Shown piece after piece: positions 26,915 through 34,870 of a DNA stretch of 64,000 nucleotides. The position numbers and the translations under genes were made by a program. The notes under the pieces are model-generated. The model saw only the letters and a list, made by a program, of their open reading frames with translations, was not told the DNA's origin and did not search any database. Numbering within the stretch: the first letter of the stretch is position 1; the number at the start of each line of letters is the position of its first letter. Source of the stretch: Caldilineaceae bacterium (lineage in GTDB: Bacteria; Chloroflexota; Anaerolineae; Caldilineales; Caldilineaceae); assembly GCA_022827195.1 (NCBI GenBank), contig JAJDTL010000039.1, positions 1-64,000 of the forward strand. The letters run 5' to 3'.

Positions 26915-27364
26915 ATGAAGGTCAAAGCAGTCGATCACCTCGCAGTCACGGTCAGCGACACCGAACGCTCGCTGGAGTTCTATGTCGGCAAGCTGGGCCT
27001 CAGGCAGGTCGAGCAGCATCAATTGGAAGGGGACAAGTGCGACGAGGCCGGCGGAACCAACGGGGCGCGCGCCCAGTCGACGCGTCTTGCCGCCCCCGAC
27101 ACGCCCCACATCCTGCTCGACCTGCTCGAATTCTTCGAGCCGCCGGGAAACAAGCACGTTACGCCCATGGGTTCGGTCGGCTCCTGCCACTTCGCCCTGA
27201 CCGTGGAGGACCTGCCGGCCTCCGTGGACGCACTGCGCGCCCAGGGCGTTGAGTTCATTTCAGGGCCGGTCAACTTCGAGCTCACCGAAGGCTCCGTCAG
27301 CGTCTGCTTCTGCTACGACCCCGACGGCAATCTGGTCGAGCTGATGGAGGAGTACGAGCACTAA
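26915..27364 (+). CDS. VOC family protein
   Basis: 149 residues with two VOC modules: VKAVDHLAVTVSDTERSLEFYVGKLGLRQV and CHFALTVEDLPASVDALRAQGVEF, ending YDPDGNLVELMEEYEH. Metal-ligand candidates are His7, the Glu in DLLEFFEP, His94-like in SCHFAL and the C-terminal Glu. GGGAG precedes the ATG. It ends the transporter operon. Distinct from the tandem VOC pair; closest in the window to the gene at 28508. Confidence 0.85.
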   Translation: MKVKAVDHLAVTVSDTERSLEFYVGKLGLRQVEQHQLEGDKCDEAGGTNGARAQSTRLAAPDTPHILLDLLEFFEPPGNKHVTPMGSVGSCHFALTVEDLPASVDALRAQGVEFISGPVNFELTEGSVSVCFCYDPDGNLVELMEEYEH

Positions 27365-27524
27365 GGGGTTGTGCTCCTGGCGATTCAAGATGAATCAGGC
27401 TCACAATAGGAGGGGCCTACCTGACGGTGGCGCCTACAGGCAGGGCTTCCCCACCGCTCGATTCGATTGACGGCGGGGGAGTTCCGCCAGAGCAGATCAA
27501 CCGTTTGCAGCGGGCGACTATCGC

Positions 27525-27554
27525 TTGACGCACCGCGAAGCGCGGTGCTATACT
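27525..27554 (+). promoter_or_regulatory. Promoter with a palindromic operator between -35 and -10
   Basis: TTGACG at 27525-27530 and TATACT at 27549-27554 are 18 bases apart. The spacer is filled by a perfect inverted repeat with 8-base arms and a 3-base centre (27530-27548). A repressor bound there would cover both promoter boxes. It drives the dioxygenase operon starting at 27713. The remainder of the 348-base gap 27365-27712 shows no gene. Confidence 0.6.
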
Positions 27555-27712
27555 CAACCGAGTTTGCCGCCGTCTGCCTCCTTTGCCCGCAGGCTTCGCT
27601 GTGAAGGACGCTCTACCCTGCATGTTGTAAGTTCCTGGCAAGCCCGAACGGCTCTACCGCGCCGTGCTTGCCTCGTATTTCACCAGTCCACCAGGCCAAC
27701 GAAAGCTGCCAA

Positions 27713-28492
27713 ATGAAACTGTCAGAACAACAACTCAGACTGTTCCGTGATTTTGGATTTCTGGTCTTTCGTCAGTACCTCTCTCCCGAAGAGATTGCAC
27801 AGTACAGCCGCGAGTTCAACGCAGGTCTGGATTCCTGGCTCGAAGACGGCAAGCACGACGGTAAAACCCGCCACTACGCCTCCCTGATGGAGGAAAAGTC
27901 GCCCTTCATCGCCGGCCTTGCCGACGATCCCCGCTTCGCCGACGTGGCCGAGCAGCTTCTGGGCAAAGATGTGCTGGCAATCGCCGTCGACGGCAACTAC
28001 CACGTCGATGACACGCTCTGGCACCCCGATACCGGCTCGTTGGACTACACAGCCGTCAAGTTCTGTATCTATCCCGACCCGCTGACCGCCGACAGCGGCG
28101 CGCTGCGCGTGATCCCCGGCTCCCATCGCGACCCGTTCCACAGCCAGATCAGTCGCGAACCGGAGACCGCCTATAACCTGGCGCAAACCGACGTGCCGGC
28201 CTACGCCTTCGAGTCGCAGCCCGGCGATGTCCTGGCCTTCAACGTAGCGCTGTGGCACGCCGCCTTCGGCGGGGCCAGGAGCCGCCGCCAGGGTGTCGTC
28301 GTCTATTACGAGGACCCAGACACGCCCTCGGCCCGGACCGCCATCCAGCAGCAGATGAGGGGAAACCACAGGGCCTTTGCCAGCGTCGGCCGCCAGATGT
28401 ACGGGCCGCACTGGCGCTCGATCGATACGCCCCGCCACCAGCGCTGGATCCGGCGGCTGGCCGAACTGGACGTCCTCGAGACCGACATCTAA
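27713..28492 (+). CDS. Phytanoyl-CoA dioxygenase (PhyH) family protein
   Basis: Fe(II)/2-oxoglutarate hydroxylase, 259 residues. Metal ligands are the His and Asp of LWHPDTGSLDY and the distal His of LWHAAFGGARSRR, whose Arg probably binds 2-oxoglutarate. Family landmarks include FRDFGFLVFRQYLSPEEI near the start and SGALRVIPGSHRDPFH. ATG 27713 is chosen because the conserved N-terminal LSEQQLRLFRDFGF begins there, although its ribosome site is poor. A VOC gene follows 15 bases after the stop. Confidence 0.88.
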   Translation: MKLSEQQLRLFRDFGFLVFRQYLSPEEIAQYSREFNAGLDSWLEDGKHDGKTRHYASLMEEKSPFIAGLADDPRFADVAEQLLGKDVLAIAVDGNYHVDDTLWHPDTGSLDYTAVKFCIYPDPLTADSGALRVIPGSHRDPFHSQISREPETAYNLAQTDVPAYAFESQPGDVLAFNVALWHAAFGGARSRRQGVVVYYEDPDTPSARTAIQQQMRGNHRAFASVGRQMYGPHWRSIDTPRHQRWIRRLAELDVLETDI

Positions 28493-28507
28493 GGGAGGAA
28501 GTGTACG

Positions 28508-28981
28508 GTGATCAGTTCAGTCAACGTGATGGACCATGTCTCGGTAACCGTGAGCGACATGGATTGCTCGCTGGCCTTTTACAAGGACCTGCTCGGCATG
28601 GAGGAGATCGAACGCCACCGGCTCGAAGGCGAGACGATCTCTAAAATGGCCGGCAAGGATGAAGTGATCATGCAGGTCGTCCGCCTGCAGGCGCCCGAAA
28701 CGCCGGGTATGCTGCTCGACCTGCAGGAGTACGTGCAACCCCACGGCAAGGTCTCCGACGGAAAGCTGGGAGACGTCGGCCACTCACATATCTGCTTCGG
28801 CGTCCCCGACCTGGCCCAGGCCTACAAGGAGCTGCAGGCTGAGGGCGTCAAGTTCGTTTCCGAACCGGTCAGCTTCGATCTGGGCTGGGCAATCGTCCAC
28901 GTCGTATTCTTCGAAGATCCCGACGGCTACATCCTGGAGCTGATGCAGGTTCCCTACGAGACCAAGAACGGCGAACACTAA
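28508..28981 (+). CDS. VOC family protein
   Basis: 157 residues: module one NVMDHVSVTVSDMDCSLAFYKDLLGMEEI, module two SHICFGVPDLAQAYKELQAEGVKF, and the end EDPDGYILELMQVP. The GTG start is preceded by GGGAGGAAG. Likely cotranscribed with the dioxygenase upstream and the SDR pair downstream. The substrate is unknown. Confidence 0.85.
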   Translation: MISSVNVMDHVSVTVSDMDCSLAFYKDLLGMEEIERHRLEGETISKMAGKDEVIMQVVRLQAPETPGMLLDLQEYVQPHGKVSDGKLGDVGHSHICFGVPDLAQAYKELQAEGVKFVSEPVSFDLGWAIVHVVFFEDPDGYILELMQVPYETKNGEH

Positions 28982-29021
28982 TCTATTCAGCGGCCACCGC
29001 AATCTGCAGGGAGAGTAGACA

Positions 29022-29819
29022 ATGCCGCGCTACGAGCTCGAAGGACAGGTAGCCATCGTCACCGGAGCCGGCCGCGGCATAGGCCGCGCGATCGCTCGGC
29101 GCCTGGCTCGCGAGGGCTGCCGCGTAACCGTCGCCGACCTCGACGAAGCGACCGCCGCCGTCGTCGCCGCCGAGATCAATCAAGAAGGCGGCGAATCACA
29201 GGCCCTCGCCGTCGACGTAACCAGCAAGGAGGCAGCCGACGGCATGGTCCGCCGCACGACCGATCGCTGGGGCAGCCTGAACATCCTCGTCAACAACGCC
29301 GGCATCGGCGCCGTCGCCACGTTGCTGGATACCGACGAAGCGACCTGGGACGCGATGATGAACGTGAACGCCAAGGGCGTGCTGCTCTGCTCGCAGGCCG
29401 CCGCCCGCCAGATGATCGAGCAGGGGAACGGCGGGCGCATCATCAACAACGCCTCCGGCGCCGGCAAGATCGCGCCCGGCAAAGCCGTGCCCCTCGGCGC
29501 CTACGCCGCCAGCAAACATGCCGTCGTCGCCGTCACCAAGCAGATGGGGCTCGAGCTCGCCGAACACGGCATCCTCGTCAACTGCGTTTGCGCCGGCATC
29601 GTCGATACGCCCATGTGGGACCTGATCGACCGCGAGATTGCGACAATGCAGGGCGTTCCGGTCGGCTCCGTCAAAGAGCAGGCCGTCGCCGGCGTGCCCC
29701 TGGGACGCATCCAGCAGCCCGAAGACGTCGCCAACGTCGTCGCGTTCCTCGCCTCCGATGACGCCAGCTATATGGCCGGCCAGACCTACAACGTCAGCGG
29801 CGGCCTTCTGCCCTATTGA
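29022..29819 (+). CDS. Short-chain dehydrogenase/reductase (SDR)
   Basis: 265 residues with TGAGRGIG, VADLDEAT after beta-2 (NAD type), NNAGIG, INNASG with the catalytic Ser, YAASK and the FLASDDASYMAGQTYNVSGG end. It lies 40 bases after the VOC gene and 16 bases before another SDR, in the operon under the palindromic promoter at 27525. Substrate unknown. Confidence 0.88.
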   Translation: MPRYELEGQVAIVTGAGRGIGRAIARRLAREGCRVTVADLDEATAAVVAAEINQEGGESQALAVDVTSKEAADGMVRRTTDRWGSLNILVNNAGIGAVATLLDTDEATWDAMMNVNAKGVLLCSQAAARQMIEQGNGGRIINNASGAGKIAPGKAVPLGAYAASKHAVVAVTKQMGLELAEHGILVNCVCAGIVDTPMWDLIDREIATMQGVPVGSVKEQAVAGVPLGRIQQPEDVANVVAFLASDDASYMAGQTYNVSGGLLPY

Positions 29820-29835
29820 CCAAGGTGCAACCACG

Positions 29836-30585
29836 ATGCCAGATCGATTGCAGGGCAAAGTAGCCGCCATAACCGGCGGCGGCATGGGATTGGGACAGGC
29901 GACTGCCACCCTCTTCGCCGCCGAGGGCGCACGGATCATAGTCGGTGAAATCGACGCAAGCGCCGGCCAGGACACCGTCAGCCAGATTGAGGCACAGGGA
30001 GGCGAGGCCATCCTCGTCGAAATGGACGTGCGCAAGGCCGCCGATGCCGAGCGTCTCACCCGCACAACGGTCGAGACCTTCGGCAAACTGGACATACTCG
30101 TCAACAACGTCGGCTTCCAGGTCAACAAGGACGTCGTCGACACGACCGAAGACGAGTGGGACCTCGTCCTCGATACAAACCTCAAAAGCATGTTCCTCTG
30201 CTCAAAATACGCCGTCGCCCAGATGCGCCGGCAGGGAGGCGGCAACATCATCTGCATCTCCTCCCTCTCCGGCCTCGTCGGCAACGGCCTGCAGGCCTCC
30301 TACAACGCCAGCAAGCACGGCGTCATCGGCCTCGTGCGCTCGATGGCCGTCGACCATGCGCCCGACAACATCCGCGTCAACGTCGTCTGCCCGGGCTCGA
30401 TGAACACGCCGCTGACTTTGACCATCCCGGAGGAAAAACTTGCCCCCTATCGCGAAGCCAACCTGATGCGCCGCTTCGCCGAGCCGGTCGAAGTCGCCCA
30501 GGCCCTGCTCTTCCTCGCCAGCGACGATGCTTCCTTCGTGACAGGCTCGGTGCTCGTGGCCGACGGGGGCTACACCACCATCTAG
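29836..30585 (+). CDS. Short-chain dehydrogenase/reductase (SDR)
   Basis: 249 residues: TGGGMGLG, VGEIDAS, NNVGF, ISSLSG with the catalytic Ser, YNASK and FLASDDASFVTGSVLVADGG. ATG 29836 is chosen because conserved SDR sequence begins there (LQGKVAAITGGG); the frame is open far upstream inside the previous gene. It is more similar to the SDR at 21485 (GLARCLAQD versus GLVRSMAVD, NVVCPTGMNTPM versus NVVCPGSMNTPL) than to its direct neighbour, which suggests an older duplication. Confidence 0.88.
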   Translation: MPDRLQGKVAAITGGGMGLGQATATLFAAEGARIIVGEIDASAGQDTVSQIEAQGGEAILVEMDVRKAADAERLTRTTVETFGKLDILVNNVGFQVNKDVVDTTEDEWDLVLDTNLKSMFLCSKYAVAQMRRQGGGNIICISSLSGLVGNGLQASYNASKHGVIGLVRSMAVDHAPDNIRVNVVCPGSMNTPLTLTIPEEKLAPYREANLMRRFAEPVEVAQALLFLASDDASFVTGSVLVADGGYTTI

Positions 30586-30690
30586 AATCGAATGCGGGCG
30601 CCGTCCCAACCCGGCTGTGGAACGCGGGGAACGGGCGGGTCCGTCCAGCACATTCTCTAACCGACTAAACCAGCAATGTAAGGAACGATA

Positions 30691-31677
30691 ATGCCCGAAC
30701 GACTGAATGTCCTCTTTCTGCCCCACCCGGTCAAACCGTCGATGTTCAACCCGTGGGGAACTGATGTCGTGAAAGCCGTCCAGGACCGCCACAACATTCA
30801 AATATTGGACTACGACCAGCCGCTGGCCCCCCAGTTCAATGGCATCGACGCCGTCATCGACCACGGCGGCTCCGCCGGTACGCGCGAAATGGTCGACGCC
30901 GCCACCGACGCCCGCCTATGGCAGATCCTCGGCACCGGCTTCGACCACTTCGACCTCGAATACTGGAAAACCAAGGGCATACCGATCGCCAACTGCCCCG
31001 GCCAGTTCAGCGCCGTCGCACTCGCCGAGTGCGCCATGATGTTCATCCTCATGCTGACGCGTCAATATCCGGTTGCACGCGCCGTGCTCGACAAAGGGGA
31101 GCTCTACGAACCGATGGCGCTCGAACTGGAAGGCGTTAAGCTCGGACTCATCGGCTTCGGGGCCAGCGGCATCGAGCTGGCCCGGCGGGCGAAACCCTTC
31201 GGCATGGAGATCTCGGCTATCGAAATTCGCGAAGTGAGCGCAGCCGAACGCGAGGAGTTCGGTCTCTCCTTCGTCGGCACACCCGACGACCTCGAAAAAG
31301 TCGTGGCAGAGTCGGACATCCTCTCGCTGCACCTGCATCTTAACAGCGAGACCCACCACATCATCGACGCCCGCATGTTGGGCCTGATGAAGCCGACCGC
31401 CCACATCATCAACGTCGCCCGCGGCGCACTGATTGACGAGGAGGCGCTCACCCAGGCTCTGCTCGACGGCACAATTGGCGGCGCCGGCATCGACGCCTAC
31501 AGCCAGGAGCCCCCCGACCTCACGTCGCCCTTCTTCGGCCTGTCCAACGTCATCGCTACCCCGCACACAGCCGGCGTCACCGATGGCACGTCGCGCAAAC
31601 GGGCGCAGTGCGCCGCCGACAACGTCGACCGCATCGCAGCCGGATTGGAGCCGCTCTACCGTATCGATCTTGACTGA
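30691..31677 (+). CDS. D-2-hydroxyacid dehydrogenase family protein
   Basis: 328 residues of the NAD-dependent 2-hydroxyacid dehydrogenase family (formate/phosphoglycerate dehydrogenase type). The nucleotide loop is LGLIGFGASGIELARRAKPFG, the catalytic Arg is in INVARGALIDEEAL, the Glu region in QEPPDLTSPFF and the His in ATPHTAGVTDG. The substrate domain gives no clear acid. It probably closes the catabolic operon that starts at 27713. Confidence 0.87.
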   Translation: MPERLNVLFLPHPVKPSMFNPWGTDVVKAVQDRHNIQILDYDQPLAPQFNGIDAVIDHGGSAGTREMVDAATDARLWQILGTGFDHFDLEYWKTKGIPIANCPGQFSAVALAECAMMFILMLTRQYPVARAVLDKGELYEPMALELEGVKLGLIGFGASGIELARRAKPFGMEISAIEIREVSAAEREEFGLSFVGTPDDLEKVVAESDILSLHLHLNSETHHIIDARMLGLMKPTAHIINVARGALIDEEALTQALLDGTIGGAGIDAYSQEPPDLTSPFFGLSNVIATPHTAGVTDGTSRKRAQCAADNVDRIAAGLEPLYRIDLD

Positions 31678-31808
31678 CGACGATGCGTTTGCGACGGCCA
31701 AGGATTGACGGCCTCACTTTACTCATTGACACCGGACTCATAAACTCCGGCCAAATCTGAGGTTTCCGCCTGAACCTGAATGCCATCTGCGCGGAAGGAC
31801 AAGCTACC

Positions 31809-32723
31809 GTGATCGCGACAAAACGCCCTCGCATGGGACGGCTGGCCCGCTTCGAAGCATTGGCTGGATACTTGGCGATCGCTCCCTGGTTTATCGGCTT
31901 CCTCGCCTTTGAGTTCGGGCCCCTGCTCAGCTCCCTTTACCTCAGCTTCACCAAGTTCGATGTGCTCACCACGCCCAAATGGGTCGGGTTTAAGAACTGG
32001 GACAAAATGCTGTTCAACGACCCGCTCGTCTGGCACAGCCTCAAGGTCACCGCCATCTACTCCGTGGGCGCAGTGAGCCTCGGTCTGGTGCTTGGCCTGA
32101 GTCTGGCCTTGCTCCTCAATCAGGATGTCGGAGGCCTCTCCTTCTACCGCACCGTCTTCTATACCCCTGCCGTCGTCTCCGGCGCGGCCGTCGCCATGAT
32201 GTGGCTGTTGCTGCTCAACCCGGAAGCCGGCGTCATCAATCGCATCCTCGCGCTGGTCGGAATCCCAGGTCCCGCTTGGCTCTTCGACCGGACCTGGGCA
32301 CTGCCGGCCTTCATTGTCATGAGTATATGGGGCGTCGGCGGTGGCATGGTCCTGTATCTGGCAGCACTGCAAGGAGTGCCGACTGAACTGTACGACGCCG
32401 CCATGATCGACGGCGCCGGCCCGTTTCCCAAGCTCTGGTTCGTCACCCTGCCGATGATCTCGCCTGTGATCTTCTTCAACCTGGTCATGGGCATAATCGG
32501 CTCCTTCCAGGTCTTTACCAGTGCCTTCATCATGACCAAAGGCGGGCCCGCCAACGCCACCTACTTCTTCGTGCTGGGGATATATCTGAACGCTTTCCAA
32601 TTCCTGAAGATGGGGTACGCTTCCGCCCTCGGATGGATGCTAGCCGTTATCATCCTGGTGCTGACCTTGCTCGCCTTTCGAAGCTCAGGCCGGTGGGTCC
32701 ACTATGAAGGGCAGATCAGATAA
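31809..32723 (+). CDS. Sugar ABC transporter permease, MalF type
   Basis: 304 residues, inner-membrane permease of a family 1 sugar importer with about six hydrophobic segments. The ATPase-contact EAA loop is visible as ELYDAAMIDGAGPFPKLWFVTLPMISP. It begins with a short basic N-terminus typical of this half. The partner permease starts 18 bases downstream. No binding-protein gene is adjacent; the Tat lipoprotein at 17958 is the likely partner. The ATPase (MsmK/UgpC type) is not in the window. Confidence 0.93.
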   Translation: MIATKRPRMGRLARFEALAGYLAIAPWFIGFLAFEFGPLLSSLYLSFTKFDVLTTPKWVGFKNWDKMLFNDPLVWHSLKVTAIYSVGAVSLGLVLGLSLALLLNQDVGGLSFYRTVFYTPAVVSGAAVAMMWLLLLNPEAGVINRILALVGIPGPAWLFDRTWALPAFIVMSIWGVGGGMVLYLAALQGVPTELYDAAMIDGAGPFPKLWFVTLPMISPVIFFNLVMGIIGSFQVFTSAFIMTKGGPANATYFFVLGIYLNAFQFLKMGYASALGWMLAVIILVLTLLAFRSSGRWVHYEGQIR

Positions 32724-32741
32724 GTTGAGGAGACCGGCCCT

Positions 32742-33692
32742 ATGACCGAGTCGACCTTCGGCCGCCCTGCTCCCGCTTTGGCCGCGGCGCAGCGGCAAAA
32801 CACGATTGCCAGAAGAGTCCGCACCATCACCAAATTGCTCATCCACCTGCTTCTGATCGCAGGCGGATTCGCAGTGCTGATTCCGTTTTTCTGGATGGTT
32901 TCCTCTTCGCTCAAGCCGGACTGGGAGATATTCCAGATCCCGCCCGCTTGGATTCCTGAAGACCCGTTGTGGCAAAACTATGCAATCGTCCTGACCGGCC
33001 ATCGCCCCGACGCCGAAGGTTCGCGCGCAGGTCAAGGTTGGAGTTTCTTGGGCTTTGTCTGGAATACAGGCTATGTAACGGCATGGGTTATGCTGGGACG
33101 ACTCATCACCGCCTCCTTGGCAGCCTACGGCTTCGCCCGTCTCCGCTTCCCTGGCCGCAATGTACTCTTCATCGTTATGTTGGCGACGATGATGGTACCC
33201 GGCCACGTGACCATGATCCCCCTCTACATCATCTTCAAGAACCTCAAAACCCTCGACACATACTGGCCCCTGGTCCTGCCAGTCTGGTTCGGTGGCGGCG
33301 CCTTCTTCATCTTCCTCCTCCGCCAGTTCATCAACAGCATCCCCGCCGACTACGACGATGCCGCTCGCATCGACGGCTGCAGTTGGTTCGGCGTCTATTG
33401 GCGAATCATCCTCCCCATGATCAAACCGGCCCTCGGCGCCGTCGCCATCTTCTCCTTCATGGCCAGCTGGAACGACTTCATGGGACCGCTCATTTACATC
33501 AGTTCCATGGACAAATACACAGTCGCCATCGGACTGCACTTCTTCAAGAACAATGCCAGCCCCGCAGCCCGACCATTGTGGAACCTGATGATGGCCGCCT
33601 CGGTCGTGGCGATGGTGCCGCCGCTCTTGCTTTTCTTCTTCGCTCAACGTTACTACATTCAAGGCATCGTCGTCTCCGGCATCAAGGGGTAG
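32742..33692 (+). CDS. Sugar ABC transporter permease, MalG type
   Basis: 316 residues, second half of the same importer. The first helix is preceded by a basic stretch; FFWMVSSSLKPDWEIFQIPPAWIP is the usual MalG-type start, and the EAA loop reads DYDDAARIDGCSWFGVYWRIILPMIKPALG. The C-terminus ends FAQRYYIQGIVVSGIKG, as in this family. GAGGAGA stands before the ATG. Cotranscribed with the MalF-type gene. Confidence 0.94.
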   Translation: MTESTFGRPAPALAAAQRQNTIARRVRTITKLLIHLLLIAGGFAVLIPFFWMVSSSLKPDWEIFQIPPAWIPEDPLWQNYAIVLTGHRPDAEGSRAGQGWSFLGFVWNTGYVTAWVMLGRLITASLAAYGFARLRFPGRNVLFIVMLATMMVPGHVTMIPLYIIFKNLKTLDTYWPLVLPVWFGGGAFFIFLLRQFINSIPADYDDAARIDGCSWFGVYWRIILPMIKPALGAVAIFSFMASWNDFMGPLIYISSMDKYTVAIGLHFFKNNASPAARPLWNLMMAASVVAMVPPLLLFFFAQRYYIQGIVVSGIKG

Positions 33693-33737
33693 CTTCCCCT
33701 TCGTGAACAGCCGCGCCTCGTCTCCAGGCAACTGCCT

Positions 33738-34595
33738 ATGCCCGGCACCGGTTTGACACGGCGACGCTTCCTGCAGCTGATCGCCTTCACCGCTTCGACC
33801 GGCGCGGCCGGGTTCGCCTACGTCCGCACAGTTGAGCCTGACTGGGTGGAATTAGTGCCGGTTACACTGAGGCTGCCAGGCCTCGCTGAACCGCTGTCCG
33901 GCCTCCGCATCGCCCAGCTATCCGACATCCATCTCAGCCAGTTCACCTCGCAAGCCAGACTGCTCGACGCCGTAACCCGCGTCAACCGCCTCCAGCCGGA
34001 CCTGGTCGTGCTGACGGGAGACTTTGTCGGCCGCGATGCCGCCTATGCCACCGGGCTGATCGATCCTCTCCGCCGGCTCGAAGCGCCCGCCTTCGCCGTC
34101 TACGGCAATCACGACCTCTGGAGCGACCGCGCTACCGTTGGCGCCGCGCTGGCCGAAACACCGGTCCGTCTCCTGGTCAACGAAAGCGTCGAAGCCGCCG
34201 CCGGCCTCACCATCGCCGGCATCGACGACGCCTGGTCCGGCGACCCGCGACCGGAAGCCGCGCTGCGCGACGCGCCCGCCGGCAACACGAATCTGCTGCT
34301 CTGTCATGAGCCCGATTATATCGAGAACATCCAGGCAATCGGCGCCCCCATCGCCCTGCAGCTGAGCGGTCACAGCCACGGCGGACAGGTGCGGCTCCCG
34401 TCCATCCGGCCCGACGGCGCCGGAATGTTGAGTCGGGCCCATATCTTGCCCCACATGGCCCACCTCTACCCGATCGGCCTTTACCGCGTCGGCAGCCATC
34501 AGCTCTATACGAACCGGGGCCTGGGCGTCTGGCCCCTCCCCTACCGCTTCAACTGCCGTCCCGAAATTACCATCTTTACCCTTCGCCCTTCTTAA
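33738..34595 (+). CDS. Metallophosphoesterase with Tat signal
   Basis: 285 residues. A twin-arginine motif (TRRRFLQLIAF) and hydrophobic segment direct it across the membrane, probably as an anchored protein. All calcineurin-type metal motifs are present: LSDIHLSQF, LTGDFVGRD, YGNHDLWSD, LLCHEPDY and LSGHSHGGQV. The arrangement matches the YkuE/YaeI group of membrane-associated phosphodiesterases related to UDP-2,3-diacylglucosamine hydrolases. If the host lacks LPS, the substrate must be something else. It starts 45 bases after the MalG-type gene. Confidence 0.9.
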   Translation: MPGTGLTRRRFLQLIAFTASTGAAGFAYVRTVEPDWVELVPVTLRLPGLAEPLSGLRIAQLSDIHLSQFTSQARLLDAVTRVNRLQPDLVVLTGDFVGRDAAYATGLIDPLRRLEAPAFAVYGNHDLWSDRATVGAALAETPVRLLVNESVEAAAGLTIAGIDDAWSGDPRPEAALRDAPAGNTNLLLCHEPDYIENIQAIGAPIALQLSGHSHGGQVRLPSIRPDGAGMLSRAHILPHMAHLYPIGLYRVGSHQLYTNRGLGVWPLPYRFNCRPEITIFTLRPS

Positions 34596-34676
34596 GCGGG
34601 AAGCTCTCTTACAGCATCGCCGCCGCAGACGCATACAATGAATGAAGGGCGCCGGCATTGGCGATTCCCGTTTCGT

Positions 34677-34705
34677 TTGACCTAGAACAATCGTTGTGCT
34701 AGACT
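34677..34705 (+). promoter_or_regulatory. Promoter for ftsH with extended -10
   Basis: TTGACC at 34677-34682 and TAGACT at 34700-34705 are 17 bases apart; TGC directly before the -10 makes it an extended element. The 12-mer TTGTGCTAGACT differs in one base from that before rpsO. The transcript would have a leader of about 160 bases. Confidence 0.65.
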
Positions 34706-34870
34706 CTCGATGAGAAGCAACGGTTCTGAGCAGACCGCCTGGGCGGTAAGTGAGGTGTCGGAACTGTCTTGAATGTGTGAGGGACGTGGTGGGGCTGCGC
34801 CCGCCACAAAACTCTCTTGGCTCCTCGCACCATCCTACAGTTCTTACCCTCCCGGGACGCAAGAGGAACT

